This document shows, piece after piece, positions 36,549-45,469 of a DNA stretch of 64,000 nucleotides (position 1 is the stretch's first letter; each line of letters opens with the position of its first letter). The notes beneath the pieces were generated by a model, which searched no databases, was not told the DNA's origin, and saw only the letters and a program-made list of their open reading frames with translations. Position numbers and translations under genes: made by a program. This stretch comes from Pseudohalocynthiibacter aestuariivivens (GTDB taxonomy: Bacteria > Pseudomonadota > Alphaproteobacteria > Rhodobacterales > Rhodobacteraceae): NCBI RefSeq assembly GCF_018457175.1, contig NZ_JAGFNU010000001.1, positions 726,692-790,691 of the forward strand, given 5' to 3'.

Positions 36549-36803
36549 ATGAAATGCCCTGTGGATAATAATGACCTGATCATGAGCGATCGCAACGGTG
36601 TTGAGATAGACTATTGCCCAACATGCCGGGGTGTTTGGTTGGATCGCGGAGAGCTGGATAAGATTATCGAGCGTTCAGCAGCGCCAGTGACCCAACAACA
36701 CGAAAGCCACCGCTCCATGCACCCGGGGTACGCAGAAAAATACAGTCACCCCAAGAAACAGAAAAGGAAGAGTTCGTTGCTAGGCGAAATCTTCGATTTC
36801 TAA
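36549..36803 (+). CDS. TFIIB-type zinc-ribbon small protein
   Basis: Protein of 84 aa with an N-terminal zinc ribbon: MKCPVDNN then DYCPTCRGVWLDRGELDKII, the standard zf-TFIIB domain. In the first half the second zinc cysteine of the usual CPxC pair is replaced (CPVDN), so metal binding may be altered. A basic tail ends in LLGEIFDF, common in these proteins. An in-frame ATG 12 nt upstream is also possible; I prefer 36549 because homologues start MKCP and GGA is better spaced. Function unknown. Confidence 0.82.
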   Translation: MKCPVDNNDLIMSDRNGVEIDYCPTCRGVWLDRGELDKIIERSAAPVTQQHESHRSMHPGYAEKYSHPKKQKRKSSLLGEIFDF

Positions 36804-36830
36804 TTCGCAAACCAACTTCAGAAAATTTGA

Positions 36831-36865
36831 GCGGCCCTCCGGTTTTGGAGGGAACCGCAGTTTTT
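36831..36865 (+). terminator. Strong intrinsic terminator
   Basis: GCGGCCCTCC (36831-36840) pairs with GGAGGGAACCGC (36847-36858), with a two-base bulge, followed by AG and TTTTT. It ends the zinc-ribbon gene transcript, just before the carbonic anhydrase gene. Confidence 0.8.
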
Positions 36866-36883
36866 ATGTGTAAGGAGCTTTGA

Positions 36884-37507
36884 ATGCCGGAAAGACTAGT
36901 ACAGGGATATCAGCGGTTTCGCGATGGATATTTTATTGAAAACAAAGAAAAACTGGCAGCCCTCGCGATGGAGCAAAAGCCTCGCATTGCGTTGTTGTCT
37001 TGTTGCGACTCCCGGGTTGACCCGACAACGGTTTTTGACGCGGCACCCGGTGATCTTTTCGTAATACGAAACGTTGCGAATCTCGCGCCACCTTATGAAC
37101 AGGAAGGTGTATTTCATGGGACGAGTGCAGCGCTTGAATTCGCTGTTACCGGCCTGGAAGTTTCGCATATTGTCGTTTTGGGACACGCGAACTGTGGCGG
37201 GATTCGCGCATTGATGGATAAGTCGCCAAGCGATGATAAAACCTCTTTTATCGATCGGTGGATGACAATAGCTGCACCGGTTCGTGAACATATTTGTGCC
37301 TCGGGCGAGATGCCTGACGAAGAGCGTTATGCAACCTGCGAACGTCAGGCAATTGCGCATTCGCTCCGGAATCTGATGACCTATCCCTGGGTAAAGACCC
37401 GGGTGAACGCGGGAACACTTTCGTTGCACGGGTGGCACTACGATTTGGCAGAGGGAACACTGTCATCGCTCGATCCTGAGACAAAGAGCTTTTTACCCCT
37501 TCGCTGA
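36884..37507 (+). CDS. Beta-class carbonic anhydrase
   Basis: Zinc enzyme of 207 aa interconverting CO2 and bicarbonate. The zinc ligands and dyad are intact: C40, D42 and R44 in CCDSRVDP, and H101 and C104 in GHANCGG. Length is typical. A TAAGGAG site precedes the ATG. It is followed by nhaA in the same direction after 81 bp, and could help pH and bicarbonate balance with it. Confidence 0.94.
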   Translation: MPERLVQGYQRFRDGYFIENKEKLAALAMEQKPRIALLSCCDSRVDPTTVFDAAPGDLFVIRNVANLAPPYEQEGVFHGTSAALEFAVTGLEVSHIVVLGHANCGGIRALMDKSPSDDKTSFIDRWMTIAAPVREHICASGEMPDEERYATCERQAIAHSLRNLMTYPWVKTRVNAGTLSLHGWHYDLAEGTLSSLDPETKSFLPLR

Positions 37508-37588
37508 GCCGCGATTATTGGTTTTCGTACTGCTCATTGATCAATGAGCTGAACAAATAAATTTCACCTATGACAAAACGGAATGAAC

Positions 37589-38758
37589 ATGAAAAATCTG
37601 AATAAGGACGCAATAGCAGGGCTTTTACTGGCATTCGCAGCCGTTCTTGGCCTCTTGTCCGAGAACATTTCGTTTTTGCGTCCGTTCTACGACCTTTTCT
37701 TAAATGCCAATGTGACCGTAGCTGTTGGGGATGCGGGCATTTCAAAGCCGTTGTTGTTGTGGATCAATGATGGCCTTATGGCGGTGTTCTTTCTGTTTGT
37801 TGCCTTAGAGATAAAGTGCCAAATCCTTGAGGGGTCTTTGTCGAGCTGGAAGCGCGCGGCGTTGCCATTTTATGGCGCAATTGGTGGTATAACGATCCCG
37901 GCTCTGGTGTTTTTGTCAGTTGTAGGTTGGAGCAGTGTAGAGGCACGCGGTTGGGCGATACCCGCCGCGACAGACATTGCCTTTGCGTTGGGCGTACTCA
38001 GCTTGTTTGGCAGCAGGGTGCCTGTCGAGCTAAAAACATTTTTGTTGGCGCTTGCTATCGTCGATGATCTTGCAGCTATTTTAATTATAGCCCTGTTCTA
38101 CACGAGCAAGCTATCGATCATGGCTCTCAGCCTGGCGTTCCTGGTTGGCTTTGCTCTGATCTTGCTCAACCTTTTCGGCGTAAAGCGATTTACCCCCTAC
38201 GTTCTTCTGGGTGTGATCTTGTGGGTCTGTGTTCTGAACTCTGGGGTTCATGCAACGCTGGCTGGTGTTGCAATCGGATTCGCCATTCCTTTAGAGCGTG
38301 ACGAAAAAGGAAGATCGCCTGCGATTTCGGCTGAACATGGATTGCACGGCTGGGTCACATATATGGTTATGCCTCTGTTTGCATTTGCAAATGCCGGAGT
38401 GCCGCTTGAGGGTTTGAATTTTGACCTTCTGACTCAGCCGCTGACGCTTGCGATCATTCTTGGGCTTTTCATTGGTAAGCAAGTTGGTGTTTTTGGGGCA
38501 GCTTGGGCTGCGATCAGATTTGGCCTCGCTGAAGCGCCGCGAAGTGCGAGCATGTTGCAGCTTTACGGCGTAAGCCTTTTGTCGGGCATCGGTTTTACGA
38601 TGTCGTTGTTCATTGGCGCGCTCGCCTTTATTGACGCGGAACACCAGTCGCTTGTTCGGATAGGCGTTATAGTGGGCTCGATCCTGTCAGGGGTAACCGG
38701 TGCGCTTGTGCTTTACATTGCAGGGCGAGAGCCAGCTTACGAAATGCAGAAGTCCTAA
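37589..38758 (+). CDS. nhaA: Na+/H+ antiporter NhaA
   Basis: Inner-membrane sodium/proton exchanger of about 389 aa with many hydrophobic helices. The ion-binding pair of aspartates is in ALAIVDDLAAILI, and the family motif AIPAATDIAFALGVLSLFG is present. An ATG 6 bp upstream (37583) is also possible, but the GGA there touches it, so 37589 is better spaced. The next gene is a voltage-gated-sodium-channel homologue, suggesting a small sodium-handling locus. Confidence 0.93.
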   Translation: MKNLNKDAIAGLLLAFAAVLGLLSENISFLRPFYDLFLNANVTVAVGDAGISKPLLLWINDGLMAVFFLFVALEIKCQILEGSLSSWKRAALPFYGAIGGITIPALVFLSVVGWSSVEARGWAIPAATDIAFALGVLSLFGSRVPVELKTFLLALAIVDDLAAILIIALFYTSKLSIMALSLAFLVGFALILLNLFGVKRFTPYVLLGVILWVCVLNSGVHATLAGVAIGFAIPLERDEKGRSPAISAEHGLHGWVTYMVMPLFAFANAGVPLEGLNFDLLTQPLTLAIILGLFIGKQVGVFGAAWAAIRFGLAEAPRSASMLQLYGVSLLSGIGFTMSLFIGALAFIDAEHQSLVRIGVIVGSILSGVTGALVLYIAGREPAYEMQKS

Positions 38759-38792
38759 CCGTTACTCTGACAGCAAAGCGAAGCACTTGAAC

Positions 38793-39590
38793 ATGATCAA
38801 CACGGAAAGATTGCGACGCTTTCTTGAAGCAAAAAGCACGACTCGTTTCATTCTCGGGGTGATACTGTTCAATGCCGTTTTGCTTGGGATGGAGACATCG
38901 CAAACAATAATGGGCCACTTCGGCCCGGCGATACTTTTTCTTGATAATCTTTGTCTGACGATTTTTACGGTCGAAATTGCCCTTAAACTAGCGGCCTACA
39001 GGTTGAGTTTTGCCAAAAGCGGTTGGAATCTTTTTGATCTGGCAATTGTGGTAGTCTCACTTGTACCTGTGGGGCAGGGGTTCACTGTTCTACGCGCCCT
39101 TCGCATTCTACGGCTACTGCGTGTCATTTCAGTTTCACCCAGTTTGCGTAAAGTCGTGGAAGGTTTTGTTGCTGCATTGCCGGGTATGGGGTCTGTGGTG
39201 ATCCTGATGAGCATGATATTTTACATAAGTGCAGTGATGGCGACCAAGCTGTTCGGGATAGCAAAGCCCGAGTTTTTTGGTACGCTTGGCGCATCGGCCT
39301 ACTCACTTTTCCAGATTATGACATTGGAAAGTTGGTCGATGGGTATTGTAAGGCCCGTTATGGCGGTACAGCCCTATGCTTGGGTGTTTTTTGTTCCGTT
39401 TATTTTGATAACGACTTTTTCGATCGTAAACCTTTTGGTCGGCCTCATTGTCAACTCCATGCAAGACGTGAGCAACCGTAGTGCTGTGGATGAAACCACC
39501 CATCACCGGGACGAGGTTTTGGTACGGTTGACAAAGATTGAAGATGCTCTTTCAAAACTATCCAGGGCGGATCGAAGCTTAGGTAAATGA
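38793..39590 (+). CDS. Bacterial voltage-gated sodium channel homologue (BacNav / ion transport protein)
   Basis: Single-domain six-helix channel of 265 aa. The S4 voltage sensor has arginines every third residue (R101, R104, R107, R110 in LRALRILRLLRVIS). The pore filter is TLESWSM (residues 177-183), the sodium-selective signature of the NaChBac family, followed by the S6 helix ending near residue 225 and a heptad-like C-terminal tail (VLVRLTKIEDALSKLSRAD). I start at ATG 38793; the open frame further upstream overlaps nhaA. In marine bacteria such channels are linked to motility and pH response. Confidence 0.9.
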   Translation: MINTERLRRFLEAKSTTRFILGVILFNAVLLGMETSQTIMGHFGPAILFLDNLCLTIFTVEIALKLAAYRLSFAKSGWNLFDLAIVVVSLVPVGQGFTVLRALRILRLLRVISVSPSLRKVVEGFVAALPGMGSVVILMSMIFYISAVMATKLFGIAKPEFFGTLGASAYSLFQIMTLESWSMGIVRPVMAVQPYAWVFFVPFILITTFSIVNLLVGLIVNSMQDVSNRSAVDETTHHRDEVLVRLTKIEDALSKLSRADRSLGK

Positions 39591-39786
39591 GAGAGAAAAG
39601 GTTGGAAATTCCTTTTCTAACAAGGGTCTATGTAGATTTTGGCAAAGAAAGTTCAGGCTTCATATATTTCCTAAGCGGCTAAGCTCGCAAATATTTGCGA
39701 GAATAAATGATCCACTAAAGTCGGTGTTTCGTAGTTAAAGTACTTCCCAATACTGGGGAGCATCAAAATTTATAGGGGACCCAGAT

Positions 39787-40281
39787 ATGAACCGACGTTT
39801 TGCCTTGAAAGCCACCTTGTTCGCAGGTGCCGCAGCTTTGATTACCGCTTGCGCACCAATGATCGATGATGGCGATGATATCGTCGATATCGCAGCATCC
39901 AATGATGATTTTTCAACACTTGTTGCTGCTGTTCAGGCTGCAGGTCTTGTTGACACTCTTAAAAGCGACGGACCCTTCACAGTGTTTGCGCCGACGAATG
40001 AAGCATTCGCAGCGCTTCCAGCAGGAACAGTTGATACGCTGCTGAAACCCGAAAACCGAGACCAGCTTGTCAGCATTCTGACATATCATGTTGTTCCGGG
40101 TGCTGTTACTTCTGATCAGCTGGCTGGCAACAAACTGGATGTGGCAACCGTGCAAGGCCAGACCGTTCACATCAACGCGACGCATGGCGTTAAAGTTAAC
40201 AACGCTAATGTGACTGCGGCGGACATCATGGCGACGAACGGAGTGATCCACGTTGTTGATACGGTTTTGCTCCCTAAGTAA
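39787..40281 (+). CDS. Fasciclin (FAS1) domain lipoprotein
   Basis: Exported protein of 164 aa with one FAS1 domain. The N-terminus is a lipoprotein-type signal with a possible lipobox (LITAC at 18-22). FAS1 motifs are clear: [32 protein letters not shown] and LTYHVVPG, ending in [14 protein letters not shown]. The domain mediates adhesion in many bacteria. It stands alone with a strong hairpin after its stop. Confidence 0.92.
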   Translation: MNRRFALKATLFAGAAALITACAPMIDDGDDIVDIAASNDDFSTLVAAVQAAGLVDTLKSDGPFTVFAPTNEAFAALPAGTVDTLLKPENRDQLVSILTYHVVPGAVTSDQLAGNKLDVATVQGQTVHINATHGVKVNNANVTAADIMATNGVIHVVDTVLLPK

Positions 40282-40290
40282 CGATCTTTC

Positions 40291-40316
40291 GCCGCTGCAA
40301 CCCGGCTTGCAGCGGC
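40291..40316 (+). terminator. Hairpin after fasciclin gene
   Basis: GCCGCTGCAA (40291-40300) and TTGCAGCGGC (40307-40316) form a perfect 10-bp stem with a 6-nt loop, 9 bp after the stop. There is no following U-run, so it may act as a 3' stabiliser or a rho-assisted terminator. Confidence 0.6.
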
Positions 40317-40443
40317 AACACTGCGCTGCGCGTTGATTAAAAGCCAGCCAACAATCAACGCCTCGCACTGATAGCAAAGAAAACGGGAAACAACGTTTAA
40401 GAAATCTACCTGACGACAATTTAGGTGTATGGAACCAAAGGAT

Positions 40444-41067
40444 TCACTTCTTTCTTGCCACGATAAATCGACTTGGTGGTGATGCTGGGTATGACCCAGT
40501 TTCCAAAACCTCGAACCCTTCGCGCGCTATGAGGTTTTCAAGCTCTTTCGCTTTAAGAAAACCAACATAGGGTGCGAAACCAAAAATCCGCATCAGCCGG
40601 ATGATGACCCGTATATGCCAACCCTTTTCTGCCAGACAGACCGTTTTTGAAATGAAGATTCCGCCTGTTTTCAACAAGGTGTTCATCCTGTGAACAGTCG
40701 TAGGCAGATCTTCGAGCAAATGCAAAAGATTGAAGGCGAGAACCACATCAAATGACTCTGGTTCCATCGCTTCATTCAACGCCGAAGAGCGTACAAAACT
40801 CACATTCTCAATCTGCTGTTCAGTTGCCTTTTGCGTTGCGATTTTAATCATTGTGCCAGAGATGTCGCTGGCGGTGATCTGCTTGGCAGAATGTGCCAGC
40901 AATAGCGCGGTGGACCCTGTACCGCATCCAACCTCAAGCACTGCATCTACTTTTGTCAGATGCGCCTTGGTGCGTTCCATTGTTTGATTGTAGGCTTCAA
41001 CGTTTTTGATCGGGCTTTTGGCATATTTTTTGGCCACTTTATCCCAGAACCGCGCTTCTTTACTCAT
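40444..41067 (-). CDS. Class I SAM-dependent methyltransferase
   Basis: Methyltransferase of 207 aa with the SAM motif I VLEVGCGTGSTALLLA, the acidic loop ITASDISGTMI and motif LAFNLLHLLEDLPT. I start at ATG 41067 (MSKEARFWDKVAKKYAKSPI), which has AGGAGT upstream; the longer frame crosses the promoter. It is divergent from a LysR gene across 84 bp that contains a clear LysR box, so it is probably that regulator's target. Substrate unknown. Confidence 0.88.
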   Translation of the reverse strand: MSKEARFWDKVAKKYAKSPIKNVEAYNQTMERTKAHLTKVDAVLEVGCGTGSTALLLAHSAKQITASDISGTMIKIATQKATEQQIENVSFVRSSALNEAMEPESFDVVLAFNLLHLLEDLPTTVHRMNTLLKTGGIFISKTVCLAEKGWHIRVIIRLMRIFGFAPYVGFLKAKELENLIAREGFEVLETGSYPASPPSRFIVARKK

Positions 41068-41092
41068 GACAGTACTCCTATGCCGCCCATCT

Positions 41093-41153
41093 AAATATGC
41101 ATTTACTTTAATTGAATTGCGAAAAACTGCATTTGTTATATACAAATATGCAT
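41093..41153. repeat. Direct repeat AAATATGCAT in divergent promoter
   Basis: AAATATGCAT occurs at 41093-41102 and again at 41144-41153, 51 bp apart (about five helical turns), flanking the LysR box between the methyltransferase and LysR genes. The right copy overlaps the lysR start codon. They could be auxiliary regulator sites. Confidence 0.45.
41131..41147. promoter_or_regulatory. LysR-type box ATTTG-N7-CAAAT
   Basis: ATTTG (41131-41135) and CAAAT (41143-41147) form an interrupted palindrome of the T-N11-A class just upstream of the LysR start codon and about 65 bp from the methyltransferase start. It probably allows autoregulation and control of the divergent gene. Confidence 0.6.
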
Positions 41154-42039
41154 GAATTGGCAGGCTGTTTCATTTGACTGGAACCATGTGCGCGCGTTTC
41201 TCGCAACGGCCGAGGAAGGATCATTGTCGGCTGCAGCGCGCGTCCTTGCACAGACCCAACCTACGCTTGGCCGCCAAGTTGCAGCACTTGAAGAAAAGCT
41301 TGGCGTGGTTTTGTTTGAACGTGTTGGCCGGTCATTGTCGCTCACACAATCGGGCCTTGAGCTGTTGGAACATGTCAGGGCGATGGGTGATGCAGCCAGT
41401 CGAATCTCTCTGACCGCGTCCGGCCAATCTCAGACGATTGAAGGGAACGTTCGTTTAACAGCGAGTGATGCAATGTCTGCCTATTTCTTGCCACCTGTTC
41501 TAAAAAAGCTTCGTCAGGTCGCGCCGGGATTAACGGTAGAGATTGTCGCCTCCAATACCGTCCGTGATTTACAACAGCGCGAGGCCGACATTGCAATCCG
41601 CCACATCCGCCCGGAACAACCTGACCTGATTGCCAAATTGGTACGAGAGACAACTGCACATCTCTATGCTTCGACTAAATTCCTTGATGAACAGGGGCGG
41701 CCGTCTTCTGCCGATGATCTGAAGAACGTTGTTTTTATTGGGTTCGAAACATCCGACCGATTGATTTCTGGGCTAAACGAGCTCGGGCTTTCGCTGACAA
41801 ATGAAAATTTTAAACTGGTTTCCAACAGCGGGGTGGCAACCTGGGAGATGGTGAAGCATGGGTTGGGAATTGGTGTGATGGTTCGGGAGGTTGCGGAGAT
41901 GACGCCGGATACTGAACTGGTTTTACCCGACCTTGTACCGATACCTGTGCCCATCTGGCTCGTTACTCATCGCGAGCTACATACAAGCCGCCGTATCCGT
42001 TTGGTCTTTGACCTTTTGGCAGATGCGTTTCGAAACTGA
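41152..42039 (+). CDS. LysR family transcriptional regulator
   Basis: Regulator of 295 aa with the HTH near residues 12-60 (FLATAEEGSLSAAARVLAQT, then QPTLGRQVAALEEKLG) and a GcvA-like effector domain. Divergent from the SAM methyltransferase gene. The effector is unknown. Confidence 0.9.
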   Translation: MNWQAVSFDWNHVRAFLATAEEGSLSAAARVLAQTQPTLGRQVAALEEKLGVVLFERVGRSLSLTQSGLELLEHVRAMGDAASRISLTASGQSQTIEGNVRLTASDAMSAYFLPPVLKKLRQVAPGLTVEIVASNTVRDLQQREADIAIRHIRPEQPDLIAKLVRETTAHLYASTKFLDEQGRPSSADDLKNVVFIGFETSDRLISGLNELGLSLTNENFKLVSNSGVATWEMVKHGLGIGVMVREVAEMTPDTELVLPDLVPIPVPIWLVTHRELHTSRRIRLVFDLLADAFRN

Positions 42040-42083
42040 GAAGTACAACTGTTGTCAGCCTGAACTTCGAGACGTGAAAGCAG

Positions 42084-42305
42084 TTAGGACCGCGCTGCGA
42101 TCATCAACCGCTCCAGTCCTTCATCCGCTCTTGCAACAACCCGCTCGGCGTCTGCGAGTTGGTCAATCAACGCGGTCAACAGCACTTCGGCTTGCTGTGT
42201 ATCTCCTTGGTTCGAGCTGTCCTGAATCGCAACCGAGCGAGAGGCAGCAAACCTCAGCAAATCCAGAGCTGCACGGATATCGGCACCCGATACATTGATT
42301 TCCAT
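42084..42305 (-). CDS. Small hypothetical protein
   Basis: Protein of 73 aa, helical and acidic, with no signal peptide (MEINVSGADIRAALDLLRFA at the start). ATG 42305 has GAGGGAG upstream. It ends 45 bp from the convergent LysR gene and starts 75 bp before the EF-G-like gene's stop, so it could be co-transcribed with that gene. No family recognised. Confidence 0.6.
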   Translation of the reverse strand: MEINVSGADIRAALDLLRFAASRSVAIQDSSNQGDTQQAEVLLTALIDQLADAERVVARADEGLERLMIAARS

Positions 42306-42380
42306 GACAAACTCCCTCTTTCCCAAGTGCGTTACGAGGTTTCCCTCCGATTGGTATTTGGGAACAGAGGCATTACAGAC

Positions 42381-44315
42381 TTATGCGAGCATACTTCCCT
42401 TTTGCGTATGAGACCCTTCTATCTTATCTGCTGAAATTTCCTCGTAGTGGTCAAACCCGGTTTCGGCCCAGGCGGTTCCCTTTGTTGCGCTTGCCAACGC
42501 GCGGAACAGCCCCTCGTGGGTCGACGCGGGCAGAAGCGCGCTGAATATCTCCCAACCCTTAGCGTTGGGATTGCTCTCAAAGCCAAGCACCTGACCGTGC
42601 AGGCTGCTGATCGTTGGTGCAAGACCACCCGCAAAGATCGAGGGAACGTGAATATCGACGCGCATAATGGGCTGAAGCACCTTAGTTCCAGCGCTCTGTA
42701 ATGCCTCGCGGACGGCATTTTTGCCAGCGGTGCGGAACGCGTGGTCTGAACTGTCAACGGAATGGTGCTTTCCGTCTCTCAATGTCACGCAAAGGTCAAC
42801 AACCTGAAAACCGTTTGGCCCAGTTTGCAACGCGTCTTCTGCGCCAGCGGCAACCGAAGGGATATAGTTTCGGGGAACGGCTCCGCCTTTCACAGTCTCT
42901 TCAAACTGAAACCCAGCCCCACGGCTTAGCGGTTTCACATCGATATGCACATCTGCGAATTGACCCGCTCCGCCCGATTGTTTGCGGTGGCGGTGGTGGC
43001 ATTCGAAGGGCTTTGAAATCGTTTCGCGATAGTCCGGCAGTACGGGCTCTTCCTCAATCTTGATGCCAAAGTCCCCGAAGAGCTTTTCATTCAACTGCCG
43101 TGCGTGTAGGGGCCCCTGAACAGCCACAATCAACTTGCCGGTAGAGGCATCCTGTTCCAGCCTGAGACCCGGATCAATCTCGGCCAGACGTGAAAGTGCG
43201 TTTGAAAGCCTGACATCATCGCGCTCTTTGGTGGGCAAGACGATATGTCGATAGCTTGGTGGACGGCTTCGTGCCCATTCAGGAAGTGGTTGTTGATCGG
43301 TGGTGGTATAAATCTTGTTTGGGACCAGATGGTCTGATTTTAACGCAAGCCCAACCTGCCCTGGTTCCAGTTTGCCAATGAAAATTCGTGGGTCGAGGTC
43401 GGTAATACCTCCTAGTGTATCACCACCAAGGGGCTTTCCCTGACTAACCTCTGTTCCTAATGCGCGTATAACAACGAGCTTTCCGATGTGCTTTTTAACA
43501 TCTGCAAGAAACCCGACAGCCTGAACTTCAGCGTTTTCTGTAAGGCGGGCCTTGGCGGATTCAAAATGTGGAACCTCATGGCGCAGGGATTTCATCAGAC
43601 GCCTTACGCCATTGCCGTGGTTTGCAACGCCAAAGAAAGCGGGGCAAAGATCGTTTTGTTCCATGACCCGGGCTGTAAGATCGAAAACCTCATCGGTTGC
43701 GGGCCGCTTGTCTTCGATCAACTGCTCAAGAAGCTCGATGTCGAAGTCTGCCAGTGTTTCCAATAATTTCGTACGTTCTTCCTGTTCCCGGTTGATGACC
43801 TTGTCTGGAATCTCGATCAGATCAGAAGGCGCGTCGTCGTGATATTTCCAGGCGCGTTCCGAGATCAGATCGACGGTCCCAATAACTTCTCCGTCTTCAC
43901 GGATAGGGACCTGCCTAAGAAGGATGTTGTGATTGCTGTAGGATTGGATGGCAGAAACGATGTCCCGAAGCCGGTCTGTCGCCGTGTCCATTCGGTTCAC
44001 AAACAAAAAACAAGGAATGCCCGCTTCTTCGATCAGGCGCAGATAGGGGGCCGATAATACTGCAGCCTCAGGATCTGGCGGTATACAAAGAACTGCAGCA
44101 TCACTTGCAGCCAGCGCCGGTCCGGTGCGTGCCAGCTCATCTGGGCCACCTGCTATATCAATCGCGCACCAGGGCTCCTCCAAGTATTTGAATGACCGAA
44201 GGGAGACTGTTTCAGACACTTTAAATTGAACTGATGGTCCCTCAAGACCGCTGAGTGCTTTAACGAGCGTTGTCTTACCCGAATGCGGCGGCCCCAGAAC
44301 TGAAATAACCCGCAT
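42381..44315 (-). CDS. Elongation factor G-like protein with degenerate GTPase motifs
   Basis: Translational-GTPase relative of 644 aa, shorter than true EF-G (about 700). The P-loop is GPPHSGKTT (8-16) and G4 is NRMD (107-110), but the DTPGH motif is replaced by DIAGGPDE (53-60), losing the catalytic histidine, and the switch-I region between them is much shortened. Domains II to V follow, with the EF-G IV segment HRHRKQSGGAGQFADVHI and a V domain at the C-terminus. I chose ATG 44315 (AGGGAGG upstream). Related paralogues occur in other alphaproteobacteria; they are unlikely to be the housekeeping factor. Role unknown. Confidence 0.87.
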   Translation of the reverse strand: MRVISVLGPPHSGKTTLVKALSGLEGPSVQFKVSETVSLRSFKYLEEPWCAIDIAGGPDELARTGPALAASDAAVLCIPPDPEAAVLSAPYLRLIEEAGIPCFLFVNRMDTATDRLRDIVSAIQSYSNHNILLRQVPIREDGEVIGTVDLISERAWKYHDDAPSDLIEIPDKVINREQEERTKLLETLADFDIELLEQLIEDKRPATDEVFDLTARVMEQNDLCPAFFGVANHGNGVRRLMKSLRHEVPHFESAKARLTENAEVQAVGFLADVKKHIGKLVVIRALGTEVSQGKPLGGDTLGGITDLDPRIFIGKLEPGQVGLALKSDHLVPNKIYTTTDQQPLPEWARSRPPSYRHIVLPTKERDDVRLSNALSRLAEIDPGLRLEQDASTGKLIVAVQGPLHARQLNEKLFGDFGIKIEEEPVLPDYRETISKPFECHHRHRKQSGGAGQFADVHIDVKPLSRGAGFQFEETVKGGAVPRNYIPSVAAGAEDALQTGPNGFQVVDLCVTLRDGKHHSVDSSDHAFRTAGKNAVREALQSAGTKVLQPIMRVDIHVPSIFAGGLAPTISSLHGQVLGFESNPNAKGWEIFSALLPASTHEGLFRALASATKGTAWAETGFDHYEEISADKIEGSHTQKGSMLA

Positions 44316-44675
44316 GATTGGTTGCCTCCCTCTGATATCGCGCGTCAAAATCGTTGTGCTGCACGACCAAAAAGGGCAACGAAGCGCTGGGCGCTCGTAC
44401 TCTCATTCTTGTCTTAGTCCGCCTGCCTCTTTGCATATTGCAGGCTCGATATTCAGGAAATGATCGGTCTGCTTGATGCGGCGGTCATTTCAGTGTTCAC
44501 AATAAGCAGGCCATCAGTCAAGCCCATAGGCATGTCCAAGGTCCAAAAACCAATCCCGTGAATACCCTTGCAAAGCGAGAAATATTATGTGGCGCATATG
44601 TTTTATTGGTCGCAACACCATGTCACGACCTGGCAATTCGCGAAGTGAACGAGACTTAAGCAGCAACAAACTCCT
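44316..44675. other. Gene-free interval between EF-G-like and pxpA genes
   Basis: About 360 bp without a convincing gene. Short open stretches on both strands (for example from 44461 plus) lack ribosome sites and match nothing I know. It holds copy 2 of the GGTCGCAACAC repeat at 44609-44619 and a loose GGTCG/CGACC dyad around it (44609-44631). Confidence 0.5.
44609..44619 (+). repeat. 11-mer GGTCGCAACAC, copy 2
   Basis: Same 11-mer as at 35146-35156 and 63890-63900. It could be a solo end left by an IS30-type element. Confidence 0.4.
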
Positions 44676-45455
44676 TTAGAATTTGTACGATGCAGTGGCA
44701 AGCGAGCGGACGGCTATTTCATTCCTGAGGAGAGTGGACTTCACAGCCTTTGCAATTTTGATGGAATTAGGAGTGTCACCGTGCATGCAGATTGTGTCGA
44801 TTTGTGCGGCGATATGCTTGCCATTTGCGGATATGATTGCATTTCTCTGAACCATATCTAGCACGCGCTTTGCCGCCTGTTCAGGGTCGTGAATAACAGC
44901 GCCGGGAAAGCTGCGGTCAACAAGTGACGCATCGTCGTTGTAGGCGCGATCCGCAAAAATCTCTCCGGCCCAGTAGCACCCAAGCTCTTCTGCAACATCC
45001 TGCATTGGGGTGGATGCCAGCACCATTATTTTTATGGTTGGCGCAATTTCTTGCGCAGCTTTGTAGCAGACTCGTGCGATCTCTGGATCTTCGCACGCCA
45101 TGTTGGATAACGCACCGTGCAACTTGAAATGGCTGATCTGCCCACCTGCGGCGCGTGCCATCGCCTGTGCGGCGCCTAGCTGGTAGCAGATCATGTTGCG
45201 CAAGTTTTCGGCAGACAGATTTATACGCCTCCGCCCAAATCCCTGTAGATCTGCGAAGCCCGGGTGTGCACCAATGCCAACACCTCGCTTTACCGCGAGG
45301 CGCATGGTTTTCGCCATCACGTCCGGATCGCCGGCGTGAAAACCACAGGCTATGTTGGCCGAGGTCACTGTATCCAGCAGGGCGGGGTCGTTTCCCATGA
45401 CCCAATCGCCAAAGGATTCACCCATATCTGCGTTAAGATCAATGTGCTTTGTCAT
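44676..45455 (-). CDS. pxpA: 5-oxoprolinase subunit PxpA (LamB/YcsF family)
   Basis: Subunit of 259 aa of the prokaryotic ATP-dependent 5-oxoprolinase that opens pyroglutamate to glutamate. Family signatures: DLNADMGESFGDWVMGND at the start, then ANIACGFHAGDP and GVGIGAHPGFADLQGFGRR. It is the last gene of the pxpB-pxpC-pxpA operon, 14 bp after pxpC. Confidence 0.94.
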   Translation of the reverse strand: MTKHIDLNADMGESFGDWVMGNDPALLDTVTSANIACGFHAGDPDVMAKTMRLAVKRGVGIGAHPGFADLQGFGRRRINLSAENLRNMICYQLGAAQAMARAAGGQISHFKLHGALSNMACEDPEIARVCYKAAQEIAPTIKIMVLASTPMQDVAEELGCYWAGEIFADRAYNDDASLVDRSFPGAVIHDPEQAAKRVLDMVQRNAIISANGKHIAAQIDTICMHGDTPNSIKIAKAVKSTLLRNEIAVRSLATASYKF

Positions 45456-45469
45456 GGTCCGTGTCCTGT

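Noticed and set aside
44461..44560. Small open frames on both strands between the EF-G-like and pxpA genes
   Set aside because: No ribosome sites, fewer than 40 codons, no recognisable family.
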